Shown here: one piece after another, positions 35,152-45,059 of the stretch
How positions within the stretch are numbered: the first letter of the stretch is position 1
Layout: every line of letters starts with the position of its first letter
From: Blattabacterium cuenoti BPAA
GTDB taxonomy: Bacteria; Bacteroidota; Bacteroidia; Flavobacteriales; Blattabacteriaceae
Direction of reading: 5' to 3'
DNA length: 64,000 nt
Assembly: GCF_000348805.1 (NCBI RefSeq)
Contig: NC_020510.1
Coordinates: forward strand, 372,001 to 436,000
The notes under the pieces: model-generated
What the model saw: the letters and a program-made list of their open reading frames with translations, nothing else
What the model was told of the DNA's origin: nothing
The model's database searches: none
Position numbers and translations under genes: made by a program

Positions 35152-35441
35152 TAAAATTCTTCTTTGTTTAAAAAATCAATTTTTTGATTTTCAAAAAATT
35201 GAACAATAGCTTTTTTTATTTTATTGGTTTTTCCATAAAGAAACCCTTTTTTAGTATACTTAGATTTGTTTTTTCTAGGATAAATCATTGTTCTAATACT
35301 TTTTACAGAAAAACCAAACAATTTATTTATTTTTTTTTGAATTTGAATTTTATTACAATTTATATCTACAGAAAAAGTATAACAATTATATTTATTTCCT
35401 TTATAAGATTTTTCTGTGATAAAAGGTTTTATTAAAATCAT
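35151..35441 (-). CDS. rplW: 50S ribosomal protein L23
   Basis: L23 is at the tunnel exit and docks trigger factor and SRP. The 96 residues include the conserved opening [48 protein letters not shown] in its core and a basic loop [15 protein letters not shown]. Between rplD and rplB as usual. Confidence 0.96.
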   Translation of the reverse strand: MILIKPFITEKSYKGNKYNCYTFSVDINCNKIQIQKKINKLFGFSVKSIRTMIYPRKNKSKYTKKGFLYGKTNKIKKAIVQFFENQKIDFLNKEEF

Positions 35442-35452
35442 ATTTGTTTTTA

Positions 35453-36085
35453 TTAATGCATAGATAAAAATTGATAAATTTTTTTTACGGAATCTTCAGA
35501 AAAAATAATATATGGAAATTTTATCAATGAAAAACAATCTAATTCGTTTACACTTAACAATTTAAAATTAGTTAAGTTTCTAGAAGATAAATATAAGTTT
35601 TTGTTTGTTTCTCCAATGATCATTAATGATTTTTTATTTTCTAATTGTAAAGATTTTAGTAATTTTAAAAAAAATTTAGTTTTTGGAGCATTTAATTTTA
35701 AGTTTTCTATAATTAAAATTTTATTACGTACTAATTTTTGTTCTATAAGAAATTTTCTGACTATATTTTTAGTACGTTTGTTTAATTTTATTAAATACTT
35801 TCTTGGTTTAGGACCAAAAACTCTTCCCCCTCCTCTAAAAATAGGATTTTTTATGTTCCCTTTTCTAGAACCTCCAGTTCCTTTCTGTCTATGTAATTTT
35901 TTAGTACTTCCAGATAATTCTCCTCTTTCTTTAGATTTATGTGTTCCTTGACGTTGAGCTAATAAATATCTTTTGATCTCTAAATACAGAGAATGATTAT
36001 AAGATTTTTTAAAAAAAATAGTTTCGTGAAACTCTATTCTTTTATCAGTATCATTCCCTTGAATATCTAAAATTTTTAATTTCAT
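35453..36085 (-). CDS. rplD: 50S ribosomal protein L4
   Basis: L4 lines the exit tunnel and in some bacteria autoregulates the S10 operon. The 210 residues contain [41 protein letters not shown] sequence, the extended tunnel loop ([21 protein letters not shown]) and a C-terminal Rossmann-like part. Its start overlaps the rplC stop by four bases. Confidence 0.97.
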   Translation of the reverse strand: MKLKILDIQGNDTDKRIEFHETIFFKKSYNHSLYLEIKRYLLAQRQGTHKSKERGELSGSTKKLHRQKGTGGSRKGNIKNPIFRGGGRVFGPKPRKYLIKLNKRTKNIVRKFLIEQKLVRNKILIIENLKLNAPKTKFFLKLLKSLQLENKKSLMIIGETNKNLYLSSRNLTNFKLLSVNELDCFSLIKFPYIIFSEDSVKKIYQFLSMH

Positions 36086-36708
36086 TCTTTTTTTTGAATC
36101 ATTAAATATGAATTTTTATTTCCTGGAACTGATCCTTTTAGAATCATGAGATTGTGATTGGTTTCTATTTTCAATATTTTTAAATTTTTAATAGTTACGT
36201 TTTTTTTTCCCATTTTTCCAGCCATTTTTTTTCCTTTAAAAACACGTGATGGATCAGAGCCAGCTCCTATTGATCCTGGAGCTCTCAAACGATTATGTTG
36301 TCCATGAGTACTTTCTCCCACTCCTGAAAAATTATGTCTTTTAATTACACCTTGAAACCCTTTTCCTTTAGAAATTCCTTTTACATTTACTAATTCCCCT
36401 TCTTTGAAAATATCAACTTTGATCAAAGTCCCCAAAACCAAATTAGATACTTTATTCATTTTAAATTCAAACAATTTTTTTTTCGGAGATAATCCTGCTT
36501 TTTTAAAATGACTAAATAAAGGTTTATTAGTTTTTATAACTTTTAGATCATCTATTCCCAATTGAATAGAAGAATAACCATCATTTTTTATTGTTTTTAT
36601 TTGAACAATATAACAAGGCCCTACTTGAATAAGGGTACATGAAACATGTTCTCCATTTTCCAGAAAAATCCTAGTCATTCCTATATTTTTTCCTATTAAT
36701 CCATTCAT
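36082..36708 (-). CDS. rplC: 50S ribosomal protein L3
   Basis: L3 reaches towards the peptidyl transferase centre. The 208 residues begin [20 protein letters not shown] and carry [53 protein letters not shown] in the central loop ([20 protein letters not shown]) with the conserved glutamine region. Normal length. Confidence 0.98.
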   Translation of the reverse strand: MNGLIGKNIGMTRIFLENGEHVSCTLIQVGPCYIVQIKTIKNDGYSSIQLGIDDLKVIKTNKPLFSHFKKAGLSPKKKLFEFKMNKVSNLVLGTLIKVDIFKEGELVNVKGISKGKGFQGVIKRHNFSGVGESTHGQHNRLRAPGSIGAGSDPSRVFKGKKMAGKMGKKNVTIKNLKILKIETNHNLMILKGSVPGNKNSYLMIQKKE

Positions 36709-36712
36709 ATTT

Positions 36713-37018
36713 TTATACTTTTATTTCTGCTTCTACTCCACTGGGTAATTCCAATTTCATTAAAGCATCTACTGTTTTAGACGAAGCGTTATGAATTTGT
36801 AAAAGTCTCTTATGAGTAGGAAGAAAAAATTGTTCTCTTGATTTTTTATTTACATGAGGAGAACGTAATACTGTAAATATTTTTTTTTCAGTAGGCAAAG
36901 GAACTGGTCCGTTCAGTACAACTCCTGTGGGAAGGACAGAATTTACAATTTTCTCGGCTGATTTGTCTAATAAATTATAATCATAAGATTTTAATTTAAT
37001 TTTTATATCATGACCCAT
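36713..37018 (-). CDS. rpsJ: 30S ribosomal protein S10
   Basis: S10 is in the 30S head and, as NusE, also serves in antitermination. The 101 residues have [49 protein letters not shown] in the conserved loop and [11 protein letters not shown] at the C-terminus. It lies six bases after fusA, joining the str and S10 clusters. Confidence 0.98.
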   Translation of the reverse strand: MGHDIKIKLKSYDYNLLDKSAEKIVNSVLPTGVVLNGPVPLPTEKKIFTVLRSPHVNKKSREQFFLPTHKRLLQIHNASSKTVDALMKLELPSGVEAEIKV

Positions 37019-37024
37019 AGTATA

Positions 37025-39151
37025 TCAATTTTTTCTTCTATTATTTTTTTTTTGATTTTTATTTTCTATAATTATATTTTCTATTATAGTTACAGGGACT
37101 GTATCATAATGGGAAAACTCCATAACAGAAGTCCCTCTACCAGAAGAAAGTGTTCGTAATACAGTAACATATCCAAACATTTCTGATAATGGAACTAAAG
37201 CTTGAATTGCTTTTATATTATTTTTACTATTCATATTTTGCAGAATTCCTCTTCTACGATTTAAATCTCCTATTATATCTCCCATATTTTCTTCTGGAAT
37301 GAGAACTTCCAATTTCATAATTGGTTCTAATAAAATAGGGTTAGCTTTCTTTGCCGCTTTTCTAAAACCTAATTTTCCTGCTAATTCAAAAGATAGTTGA
37401 TCAGAATCAACAGAATGATAAGATCCATCTAAAACAGTAACTTTAGCACTATCTATTTCATATCCAGATAAAGGACCATTTTTCATCATTTCTCTAAATC
37501 CCTTTTCTATAGAAGGAACATATTCTTTTGGGATATTTCCTCCTTTTATTTTATTAATAAAAACTAATCCAGTTTGACCTATATTTCCGGGTTCCAATCT
37601 AAATAATATATCCGCATATTTTCCTCTACCTCCTGTTTGTTTTTTATAAATTTCTCTATGTTCTACTAAATTCGTTAGAGCTTCTTTATATTCTACTTGA
37701 GGTTTTCCCTGATTAACTTCTACTTTAAATTCTCTCTTCATCCTATCCACAATAATTTCCAAATGAAGTTCACCCATACCGGAAATAATAGTTTGACCTG
37801 TATAATTATCTGTTCTCACTTGAAAAGTAGGATCTTCTTCCATTAATTTTGATAAAGCAAAACTCATTTTATCTATATCCGATTTATATTTAGGCTCAAT
37901 AGCTAACCCAATTACTGGTTCGGGGAATAATATTGTTTCCAACAAAATTGGATATTTTTCATCACACAAAGTATCACCTGTTTTTATGTCTTTGAACCCT
38001 ACCACCGCAGCTATATCTCCAGCTCCAATTTTATCTACTGGATTTTGTTTATTTGCATGCATTTGATATATCCTAGATATTCGTTCTTTATTTCCTGATC
38101 TAGCATTAAAACTATAAGAACCTGATCCTATCTTTCCAGAATAAACTCTAAAGAAGGCTAATCTACCAACAAAAGGATCACTTGCAATTTTAAAAGCCAA
38201 GGCAGAAAAAGGTTCATTTTCACTAGGTTTTCTTGTTTCTTTCTTTTGATTTATAGGATTTACTCCCACTATATCTTTTACTTCAAGAGGAGAAGGTAAA
38301 TATCTACATATAGCATCCAATATAGCTTGAACTCCTTTATTTTTGAAAGAAGAACCACATAAAATAGGAATAACATTCATTTTTATGGTATTTTCTCGTA
38401 AAGAAAAAAGAATTTCCTCTTTTGAAATAGAAGAATAATTTTCCTTTCCATATAAAAACTTTTCCATGATTACATCATCATGTTCAGATAACGTTTCAAG
38501 AAGTTGATTTTGATAATCACAAACCATATTTTTCATATTTTCTGGAATAGGAATCTGATAATATGTCATTCCATAATTTTTTTCATCCCATATAATAGAT
38601 TTATTTTCAATTAAATCTATGACTCCTTTAAAATTATCTCCAATTCCAATAGGAATTTGTAGAGGAATTGAATTTGCTCCTAAAATTTTCCGTATTTGAG
38701 AACATACATTAAAAAAATCAGCACCTTGACGATCCATTTTGTTTACAAAAGCTATTCTAGGAATCTCATATTTATCTGCTTGTCTCCATATAGTTTCAGA
38801 TTGAGGTTCTACCCCATCTACTGCACTAAATAAAACGACCATTCCATCTAAAACTCTCATAGATCTTTCTACTTCTACAGTAAAATCTACATGACCTGGA
38901 GTATCTATAATATTAATTTGATATTTCTTTCTATTATACATCCATTCACAACATGTAGCTGCAGAAGTAATCGTTATTCCACGTTCTTGCTCTTGTTGCA
39001 TCCAATCCATAGTAGCCGCTCCATCATGAACTTCTCCTATTTTGTGATTTATTCCTGTATAAAATAAAATTCTTTCTGTAGTAGTAGTTTTTCCCGCATC
39101 AATATGCGCTGCGATTCCTATATTTCTTGTATATTTTAAATCTTTTTCCAT
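37025..39151 (-). CDS. fusA: Elongation factor G
   Basis: EF-G is the GTPase driving ribosomal translocation. The 708 residues are complete: G1 [19 protein letters not shown], switch region [14 protein letters not shown]3 DTPGHVDF, G4 [11 protein letters not shown], then domains II-V with [18 protein letters not shown] and [15 protein letters not shown]. It lies between rpsG and rpsJ in the str order. A tuf gene does not follow it. Confidence 0.98.
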   Translation of the reverse strand: MEKDLKYTRNIGIAAHIDAGKTTTTERILFYTGINHKIGEVHDGAATMDWMQQEQERGITITSAATCCEWMYNRKKYQINIIDTPGHVDFTVEVERSMRVLDGMVVLFSAVDGVEPQSETIWRQADKYEIPRIAFVNKMDRQGADFFNVCSQIRKILGANSIPLQIPIGIGDNFKGVIDLIENKSIIWDEKNYGMTYYQIPIPENMKNMVCDYQNQLLETLSEHDDVIMEKFLYGKENYSSISKEEILFSLRENTIKMNVIPILCGSSFKNKGVQAILDAICRYLPSPLEVKDIVGVNPINQKKETRKPSENEPFSALAFKIASDPFVGRLAFFRVYSGKIGSGSYSFNARSGNKERISRIYQMHANKQNPVDKIGAGDIAAVVGFKDIKTGDTLCDEKYPILLETILFPEPVIGLAIEPKYKSDIDKMSFALSKLMEEDPTFQVRTDNYTGQTIISGMGELHLEIIVDRMKREFKVEVNQGKPQVEYKEALTNLVEHREIYKKQTGGRGKYADILFRLEPGNIGQTGLVFINKIKGGNIPKEYVPSIEKGFREMMKNGPLSGYEIDSAKVTVLDGSYHSVDSDQLSFELAGKLGFRKAAKKANPILLEPIMKLEVLIPEENMGDIIGDLNRRRGILQNMNSKNNIKAIQALVPLSEMFGYVTVLRTLSSGRGTSVMEFSHYDTVPVTIIENIIIENKNQKKNNRRKN

Positions 39152-39157
39152 ACATAA

Positions 39158-39634
39158 CTAAAATCTAAAATGCGAAAAGGCTTTATTTGCTTCGGCCATC
39201 TTATGAATATTTTCTTTTCTTTTCACAGCTTCACCTTGTTCATGAAAAGCGTCCCATGTTTCATATGCCAATTTATTAGCCATTGTTTTTTCATTTCTAG
39301 TAGAAGCACTAGATATTAACAATTTCATTGCTTTTGTTATTTTACTATTAGAAGAAATAGGAACAGGCACTTGGATATTAGATCCTCCTATACGACGACT
39401 TCTCACTTCTACATGAGGCATGACATTTTTTAATCCTTCCTTCCATATTTCCAACGCAGGCTTTTCTTCTTTTTCCTTGATCATGTCTATTTTTTCCATA
39501 GCATTGTAAAATATATTATAAGCTATATTTTTTTTACCATTTTTCATTAAATGATTCACAAAACGTGTTACTAGAGGATCATGAAATTTAGGATCAGGAA
39601 AATATACTTTTTCTTTTTTTTTAACTTTTCTCAT
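39158..39634 (-). CDS. rpsG: 30S ribosomal protein S7
   Basis: S7 initiates assembly of the 16S 3' domain. The 158 residues show DPLVTRFVNHLMKNGKKNIAYNIFYNA, VEVRSRRIGGSNIQVPVPIS and a C-terminal HKMAEANKAFSHFRF, all family features. It is eight bases from rpsL and six from fusA. Confidence 0.98.
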   Translation of the reverse strand: MRKVKKKEKVYFPDPKFHDPLVTRFVNHLMKNGKKNIAYNIFYNAMEKIDMIKEKEEKPALEIWKEGLKNVMPHVEVRSRRIGGSNIQVPVPISSNSKITKAMKLLISSASTRNEKTMANKLAYETWDAFHEQGEAVKRKENIHKMAEANKAFSHFRF

Positions 39635-39641
39635 TAATAGT

Positions 39642-40019
39642 TTAATCTTTTTTAGCTATTTTAGCTCCATATTTACTTCTACTTTTTTTTCTTCCATTGA
39701 CTCCAGCTGTATCTCTAGCCCCCCGTACTATTTTATATTTTACCCCTGGTAAATCCTTTACTCTTCCTCCTTTAACTAATACAATAGAATGTTCTTGAAG
39801 ATTATGTCCTTCTCCTGTAATATAACTAATGACTTCTCTTCCGTTTGTAAAACGAACACGAGCGACTTTTCGCATAGCGGAGTTTGGTTTCTTTGGTGTA
39901 GTAGTATAAACTCTAGTACAGACTCCTCTTTTTTGAGGACAAAATTCTAGAGCTACAGATTTCCTCTTTTTAGAAACAGAATTTCTTCCTTTTCTTATTA
40001 ATTGCTGTATAGTAGGCAT
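39642..40019 (-). CDS. rpsL: 30S ribosomal protein S12
   Basis: S12 monitors decoding at the A site. The 125 residues start [20 protein letters not shown] and include [21 protein letters not shown] with the lysine corresponding to E. coli Lys42/43, and [16 protein letters not shown]. Residues changed in streptomycin-resistant mutants are wild-type as far as I can see. It is first in the str cluster. Confidence 0.98.
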   Translation of the reverse strand: MPTIQQLIRKGRNSVSKKRKSVALEFCPQKRGVCTRVYTTTPKKPNSAMRKVARVRFTNGREVISYITGEGHNLQEHSIVLVKGGRVKDLPGVKYKIVRGARDTAGVNGRKKSRSKYGAKIAKKD

Positions 40020-40100
40020 ATCCTATATTTAAAATGCAAATTATGTTATTTAATAATAAATTACAAAACTTCAAAATTCATGTTAATATAATATTTAATA

Positions 40101-40916
40101 TTAATGAATTTTTTGATTTTGAAAAGAATCTTCTTCTAATGATTTTATATTAAGTTCTTTATAAATATAACGAAAAGTTGAAAGTAAACAAGGTAATCCA
40201 TCTACAATCGCTACATTATGTTCATAATGAGCTGAATTTTTGTTATCTAGAGTAGTAATTGTCCATCCATCCTTATGAAAAACTATTTCAGATGAACCAA
40301 TGGTTACCATTGGTTCTATAGAAAGAACTAATCCTTCTTTTAATTTAAAACCTTTTCCTTTTTTTCCAAAATTTGGAATTTTTGGATCTTCATGCATATT
40401 TTTCCCCAATCCATGACCTACAAGATCTTTCACTACATTATAACCATGTTTTTCAACATAAGATTGTATTGAATAACCTATATCTCCAATACTATTTCCA
40501 TATTTACAATTGGATATTCCAATGTAAAGAGATTTTTTAGAACATTCTAAAAATTCTTTTGTATCACAAGATACTTTTCCAACTTCAAAAGTATAAGCAT
40601 GTTCTCCATAAAATCCATTCATATAAACTCCACAATCTATAGATAATATATCTCCTTCACATAAAGGGGTCCGATTAGGAATTCCATGTACTACTTGATT
40701 ATTTGGAGAAACACACAAAGTATTCGGAAAATTATATAATCCTAAAAAAGCGGGTTTTCCACCATGATCACGAATAAAAATTTCTGCAAGTTTATCTAAA
40801 TAAAGAGTATGAATCCCTGGTTTTACTTCTTTAGCTAACATTCCTAATGTTTTAGAAGCTAAAAAAGCACTTTTTTTAATTAAAATTATTTCTTCAATAG
40901 TTTTCAATTGTATCAA
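40101..40916 (-). CDS. map: Methionine aminopeptidase, type I
   Basis: MetAP removes the initiator methionine. The 271-residue protein has the pita-bread fold ligands D94 (LSIDCG), H168 (LVGHGLG), E201 (SIEPMV) and E232 (YEHNV), matching E. coli D97, H171, E204 and E235 with an offset of three. The fifth ligand, Asp108 in E. coli, is Glu105 here (FYGEHAYTF). VHGIP provides the conserved substrate-side histidine. It lies 7 nt from gpmI and 81 nt upstream of rpsL on the same strand, rather than next to secY. Confidence 0.95.
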   Translation of the reverse strand: MIQLKTIEEIILIKKSAFLASKTLGMLAKEVKPGIHTLYLDKLAEIFIRDHGGKPAFLGLYNFPNTLCVSPNNQVVHGIPNRTPLCEGDILSIDCGVYMNGFYGEHAYTFEVGKVSCDTKEFLECSKKSLYIGISNCKYGNSIGDIGYSIQSYVEKHGYNVVKDLVGHGLGKNMHEDPKIPNFGKKGKGFKLKEGLVLSIEPMVTIGSSEIVFHKDGWTITTLDNKNSAHYEHNVAIVDGLPCLLSTFRYIYKELNIKSLEEDSFQNQKIH

Positions 40917-40923
40917 AACAAAA

Positions 40924-42474
40924 TTATTTTTTATAATTTTTTATGATCATAGAAGTTCCATTCATAATTTTAGGAATAGGAAGACCCATTAATTGTAAAA
41001 TAGTAGGAGCTACATCTGATAATATTCCTTCCTTTTTTAGAAAAAAATCTTTTTTTTTTATATTTTGATCTAAAAGAATAAAAGGAACTTGAGATGTAGT
41101 ATGAGCTGTATGAGGTGTTCCATCTAAATTAATCATATAATCTGCATTTCCATGATCTCCTACTATAATAACTGTATATGAATTTTTTATAGCTTCTTCA
41201 GAGCAATCTTTTACACATTTATCAACAAATTCACATGCTTTTATTGTTTCTTTCATTTTACCACTATGTCCCACCATATCTGGATTTGCAAAATTTAGAC
41301 AAATAAAATCTGACTGTTTTCTTTTCAATTCAGGAATAATTTTTTTTACAATATTTTCTGCACTCATTTCAGGTTTTAAATCATAAGTAGAAACTTTAGG
41401 AGATTCACATAAAATTCTTATTTCTCTATGAAAAGGAATTTCTCTCCCTCCTGAGAAAAAAAAAGTAACATGTGGATATTTTTCTGTTTCAGCTATACGT
41501 ATTTGTTGTTTCCCTTCATTTTCTAAAATTTCTCCCAAAGTTTCTGACAAATATTCTTTCTCAAAAAGAACATGAACCCCTTTATATTTAGGATTAAAAC
41601 AAGTCATAGTTATATAATAAGATAAATTTAATTTTTTCATTTTTGGAAAAAAAGTATTGTTTCTTGTCAAAAGTTCTGTAATTTGTCTGGAACGATCAGG
41701 ACGAAAATTGAAACAAAAAACAACATCTCCATTTTCAATTCTGGAAATAGGAATTTCATTTTCATCAACAATGATTAAAGGAAATAGAAATTCATCTGTG
41801 ACTCCATTAGTATAAAATTTTTCTATCGATGAAATAATATTTTTAGTAAAAATTCCTTTTGAATTAACCATGGCATCATATGCTTTTTTAGTTCTTTCCC
41901 ACTTATGATTACGGTCCATTGAATAATATCTTCCGATAACAGAAGACAATTTTCCAACATATTGTTCAGTCATATTCAAAAGTTTTCTTATATAAAAAAT
42001 ACTCCCTTTTGGAGAAGAATCTCTTCCATCTGTAAAAACATGTATAAAAACATCTTTCATTTTTTTTTTATGAGCTATTTTAAGCAAATAAAAAAGATGA
42101 TTCATATGTGAATGAACCCCTCCATCAGATAATAATCCAATAAAATGAATTCTTTTTTTAGAAGTAACAATCTCATCAAAAAAAATATTTATTTTTTTTA
42201 AAAACGATTCGTTTTTAATAGAAGCATTAATTTTCTCCAAACTTTGAATAACTTTTCGTCCAGCTCCCAAATTTATATGTCCCACCTCTGAATTTCCCAC
42301 TTGTCCCTCAGGTAATCCAACATCACTTCCTGATGCTTTTAGTTTACTACAAGGAAAATTTTTAGAACAATAATCAATGAATGGAGTAAAAGCTTGTTCT
42401 ATTGCAGAAGAATAATGATTTTGATAAGAAGATAAACCCCAACCATCCAAAATTATTAATATTAATTTCTTCAT
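40924..42474 (-). CDS. gpmI: 2,3-bisphosphoglycerate-independent phosphoglycerate mutase
   Basis: Interconverts 3- and 2-phosphoglycerate, one step before the enolase encoded in the same window. The 516-residue alkaline-phosphatase-superfamily protein has LILIILDGWGLSS (metal Asp), PEGQVGNSEVGHINLGAGR with the phosphorylated serine, FTDGRDSSPKG, FNFRPDRSRQ, NFANPDMVGHSG and VGDHGNADYM. Complete. It lies 11 nt after tsf. Confidence 0.97.
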   Translation of the reverse strand: MKKLILIILDGWGLSSYQNHYSSAIEQAFTPFIDYCSKNFPCSKLKASGSDVGLPEGQVGNSEVGHINLGAGRKVIQSLEKINASIKNESFLKKINIFFDEIVTSKKRIHFIGLLSDGGVHSHMNHLFYLLKIAHKKKMKDVFIHVFTDGRDSSPKGSIFYIRKLLNMTEQYVGKLSSVIGRYYSMDRNHKWERTKKAYDAMVNSKGIFTKNIISSIEKFYTNGVTDEFLFPLIIVDENEIPISRIENGDVVFCFNFRPDRSRQITELLTRNNTFFPKMKKLNLSYYITMTCFNPKYKGVHVLFEKEYLSETLGEILENEGKQQIRIAETEKYPHVTFFFSGGREIPFHREIRILCESPKVSTYDLKPEMSAENIVKKIIPELKRKQSDFICLNFANPDMVGHSGKMKETIKACEFVDKCVKDCSEEAIKNSYTVIIVGDHGNADYMINLDGTPHTAHTTSQVPFILLDQNIKKKDFFLKKEGILSDVAPTILQLMGLPIPKIMNGTSMIIKNYKK

Positions 42475-42485
42475 TTAATTTTTAT

Positions 42486-43307
42486 TTAAATACTAATTCT
42501 TTTAAAAAGATTTATTTTTAAGTTTTTATCATGTTTATCTAAATATTCTTGAACAGTTATTTTATCCTCTTTTATAAATTTTTGATTAAGAAGAGTATTT
42601 TCTAGTATAAATTTTTTAATTTTTCCCTGAATTATATTTTTTTTTATAGAATCAGATTTATTTTTTTTTTGAACTTGATCTTCAATAATTTCAATTTCTT
42701 CATTCATTAATGAATGTGGGATTTCTTTTTCATGAATAGCTATAGGATTCATAGCAGTTATATGCATTGCTATATCCTTAGCCATAGATATATTGTTTAC
42801 TTTTTTAGAAAAACCAACTAATGTTGCTATTTTATTATTAGTATTATGAGTATAGTTCATTACAAATGGAGAATCTATTTTCTCAAAAATTTTTAATTCT
42901 AATTTCTCCCCTACAACTCCCATGTAATTTACAATCATTTCCTGTATACTTCCGTACTCATTATACGAACTAGATAAAAAATCAGTTTTATTATTAAATA
43001 ATAATGATTGTTTTGAAAGTATGGACAAAAGACTCAAAAATTCAGAATTTTTAGATAAAAAATCAGTTTCGCAACTAATTCCTATGATTGTTCCACAAGA
43101 ATAATTAAAATTTACAGAAGAAATGATAGCACCATCTTTCATTTTAGAGAATGAACGATTAATTGCTATCTTCTCTCCTTTTTTTCGTAAAACACGGATA
43201 GCTTTATCTATATTTCCATTAGAATGAATCAATGCTTTTTTGCAATCCATAATTCCAATTCCTGTGATTTTTCTAAGTTTATTAATTTCTTTTATGGAAA
43301 TTTTCAT
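42486..43307 (-). CDS. tsf: Elongation factor Ts
   Basis: EF-Ts exchanges GDP on EF-Tu. The 273 residues begin with the UBA-like domain (INKLRKITGIGIMDCKKALIHSNGNIDKAI) bearing the TDF-like region further on as CETDFLSKNSEF, and IAMHITAMNPIAI in the core. The rpsB-tsf pair overlaps by four bases (ATGA), as in most bacteria. EF-Tu itself is outside this window. Confidence 0.97.
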   Translation of the reverse strand: MKISIKEINKLRKITGIGIMDCKKALIHSNGNIDKAIRVLRKKGEKIAINRSFSKMKDGAIISSVNFNYSCGTIIGISCETDFLSKNSEFLSLLSILSKQSLLFNNKTDFLSSSYNEYGSIQEMIVNYMGVVGEKLELKIFEKIDSPFVMNYTHNTNNKIATLVGFSKKVNNISMAKDIAMHITAMNPIAIHEKEIPHSLMNEEIEIIEDQVQKKNKSDSIKKNIIQGKIKKFILENTLLNQKFIKEDKITVQEYLDKHDKNLKINLFKRISI

Positions 43308-44029
43308 AATTTTTTATTTACAAGATTTTTATTTTCACGTTCATTCTTATTGATAGAAATTCCATGTTGAATAGCTTTTGACACAAATTTTAAAATAATA
43401 TCTATGGATTTAGAAGAATCGTCATTAGAAGGAATAGGAAATTGAATATCATGAGGATTTGTATTCGTATCTACCATAGCAAAAACAGGTATTCTTAATT
43501 TTTTAGCTTCAGTTAAAGCTATTTTTTCTTTATTTGGATCTACCAAAAAAATGCCACCTGGTATATGGGTCATACTCGAAATACTCCCTAAATTTTTATA
43601 TAATTTATCATATAATCGGTCAATTAATAATCTCTCTTTTTTGGATAAAGTATAGAAAGTTCCGTTTTTTTTCATTTTTTCTATGTTATTCATTTTTTTT
43701 ACAGATTTACGAATCGTTGTAAAATTTGTAAGCAACCCCCCTAACCATCTTTCTGTTATACAAGGCATATTGATCCTTTTTGCATAAAAAGAAATTTTTT
43801 CTCTAGCTTGAGCTTTTGTTCCTACTAATAATATTTTTTTTCCGTTTTTTGCTATTTTTTTTAACTCATGACAAGCTTCCTCTAACTTTGAAATTGTTTT
43901 TGCTAAATCTATAATATGAATTCCTCCTTTTTTCATAAAAATGAAAGGACGCATGTTAGGATTCCATTTTCGTGCAATATGTCCAAAATGAACCCCAGCT
44001 TTTAATAAATCTTGAGTATTTATTTCCAT
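43304..44029 (-). CDS. rpsB: 30S ribosomal protein S2
   Basis: S2 binds between the head and body of the 30S subunit. The 241 residues have LLKAGVHFGHIARKWNPNMRPFIF, RWLGGLLTNFTTIRKSVKK and IPVFAMVDTNTNPHDIQFPIPSNDDS-type sequence, complete. It follows rpsI by 12 nt and is coupled to tsf. Confidence 0.98.
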   Translation of the reverse strand: MEINTQDLLKAGVHFGHIARKWNPNMRPFIFMKKGGIHIIDLAKTISKLEEACHELKKIAKNGKKILLVGTKAQAREKISFYAKRINMPCITERWLGGLLTNFTTIRKSVKKMNNIEKMKKNGTFYTLSKKERLLIDRLYDKLYKNLGSISSMTHIPGGIFLVDPNKEKIALTEAKKLRIPVFAMVDTNTNPHDIQFPIPSNDDSSKSIDIILKFVSKAIQHGISINKNERENKNLVNKKL

Positions 44030-44041
44030 ACTAATTTGATT

Positions 44042-44419
44042 TTAACGTTTTGAAAATTGATATTTTTTTCTTGCTTTTTTCTGTCCAAACTTTTTCCTTT
44101 CTACTTCCCTAGAATCACGTGTCAATAATCCTTCAGATTTTAGTTTTTTTCTATTTTTTATATCAAATAGACAAAGTGCACGAGATATAGCAAGACGAAT
44201 TGCTTCTGATTGCCCATTGAAGCCCCCTCCAAAAACTTTTGCATTGATATCAAATTCTCCTATTTTATTCACTATTTCAATAGGATATAGTATTTTCGAA
44301 TGAAGGTATTTTGGAAAATATTGGGATAATTTTATAGAATTGATAATTATTAATCCGTTTCCTATTTTTAAATAAATGCGCGCAAGAGATCTTTTTCTTC
44401 TTCCTATGGTATGTATCAT
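44042..44419 (-). CDS. rpsI: 30S ribosomal protein S9
   Basis: S9 has a C-terminal tail that touches P-site tRNA. The 125 residues contain TIGRRKRSLARIYLKIGNG, VFGGGFNGQSEAIRLAISRAL and the C-terminal GLLTRDSREVERKKFGQKKARKKYQFSKR, ending in the conserved SKR. The start overlaps rplM by four bases. Confidence 0.98.
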   Translation of the reverse strand: MIHTIGRRKRSLARIYLKIGNGLIIINSIKLSQYFPKYLHSKILYPIEIVNKIGEFDINAKVFGGGFNGQSEAIRLAISRALCLFDIKNRKKLKSEGLLTRDSREVERKKFGQKKARKKYQFSKR

Positions 44420-44868
44420 AATTTTTTTAATTTCAATAAAATAGGTTTTTGAGCTTTATGTTTATGTTCTGATGTTGGATACACATGTAAATTTTTGAAA
44501 ATCAATCGTCCTAAACGATTTTTAGGTAACATTCCTTTTACTGATTTATATATTATAAATCTTGAATCTTTATTCAATAAATTTTGAATAGAAATCACTT
44601 TTTGTCCACCTGGATAACCAGTATAATGAATATATTTTTTGTTATTCCATTTTTTTCCAGTAAGTTTTATTTTATTAGAATTAATAACAATAACATGATC
44701 TCCACAATTTATATTAGGAGAAAAAAAAGGTTTATGTTTTCCCATTATAATACGAGAAATTTCAGTAGATAATCTTCCTAAAATTTGATTTTCTGCATCT
44801 ATTATTATCCAAGATTTTACGAAAGAACTTTTTTTAGCTGAAATCGTTTTAAAACTCAAAAAATTCAT
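44416..44868 (-). CDS. rplM: 50S ribosomal protein L13
   Basis: L13 is an early 50S assembly protein. The 150 residues have WIIIDAENQILGRLSTEISRIIMGKHKP, HVIVINSNKIKLTGKKW, KMYYRHTGYPGG-like KKYIHYTGYPGGQK and VKGMLPKNRLGRLIFKNLHVYPTSEHKHKAQKP in the C-terminal part. It is the first gene of the long minus-strand run and divergent from dnaK across 173 nt. Confidence 0.97.
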   Translation of the reverse strand: MNFLSFKTISAKKSSFVKSWIIIDAENQILGRLSTEISRIIMGKHKPFFSPNINCGDHVIVINSNKIKLTGKKWNNKKYIHYTGYPGGQKVISIQNLLNKDSRFIIYKSVKGMLPKNRLGRLIFKNLHVYPTSEHKHKAQKPILLKLKKL

Positions 44869-45059
44869 ATTTATTTGATTTTATCGATATCAATATAAGA
44901 AATTTTAACAAATGACTTTTTGTCATAAAAATTTTTTTTTATGAAAGCCTTTTATTGTCATACTTTCTATTCCCTTTATTTATAAAGGTTTTATTTTCAT
45001 TATGGCATAATGATTGGAGTGCTATTGAATGAAATTAACATATGAAAAAACGTAATAAA

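Noticed and set aside
35601..35951. 116-codon plus-strand frame inside rplD
   Set aside because: Antisense to an intact L4 gene with no plausible signal or domain.
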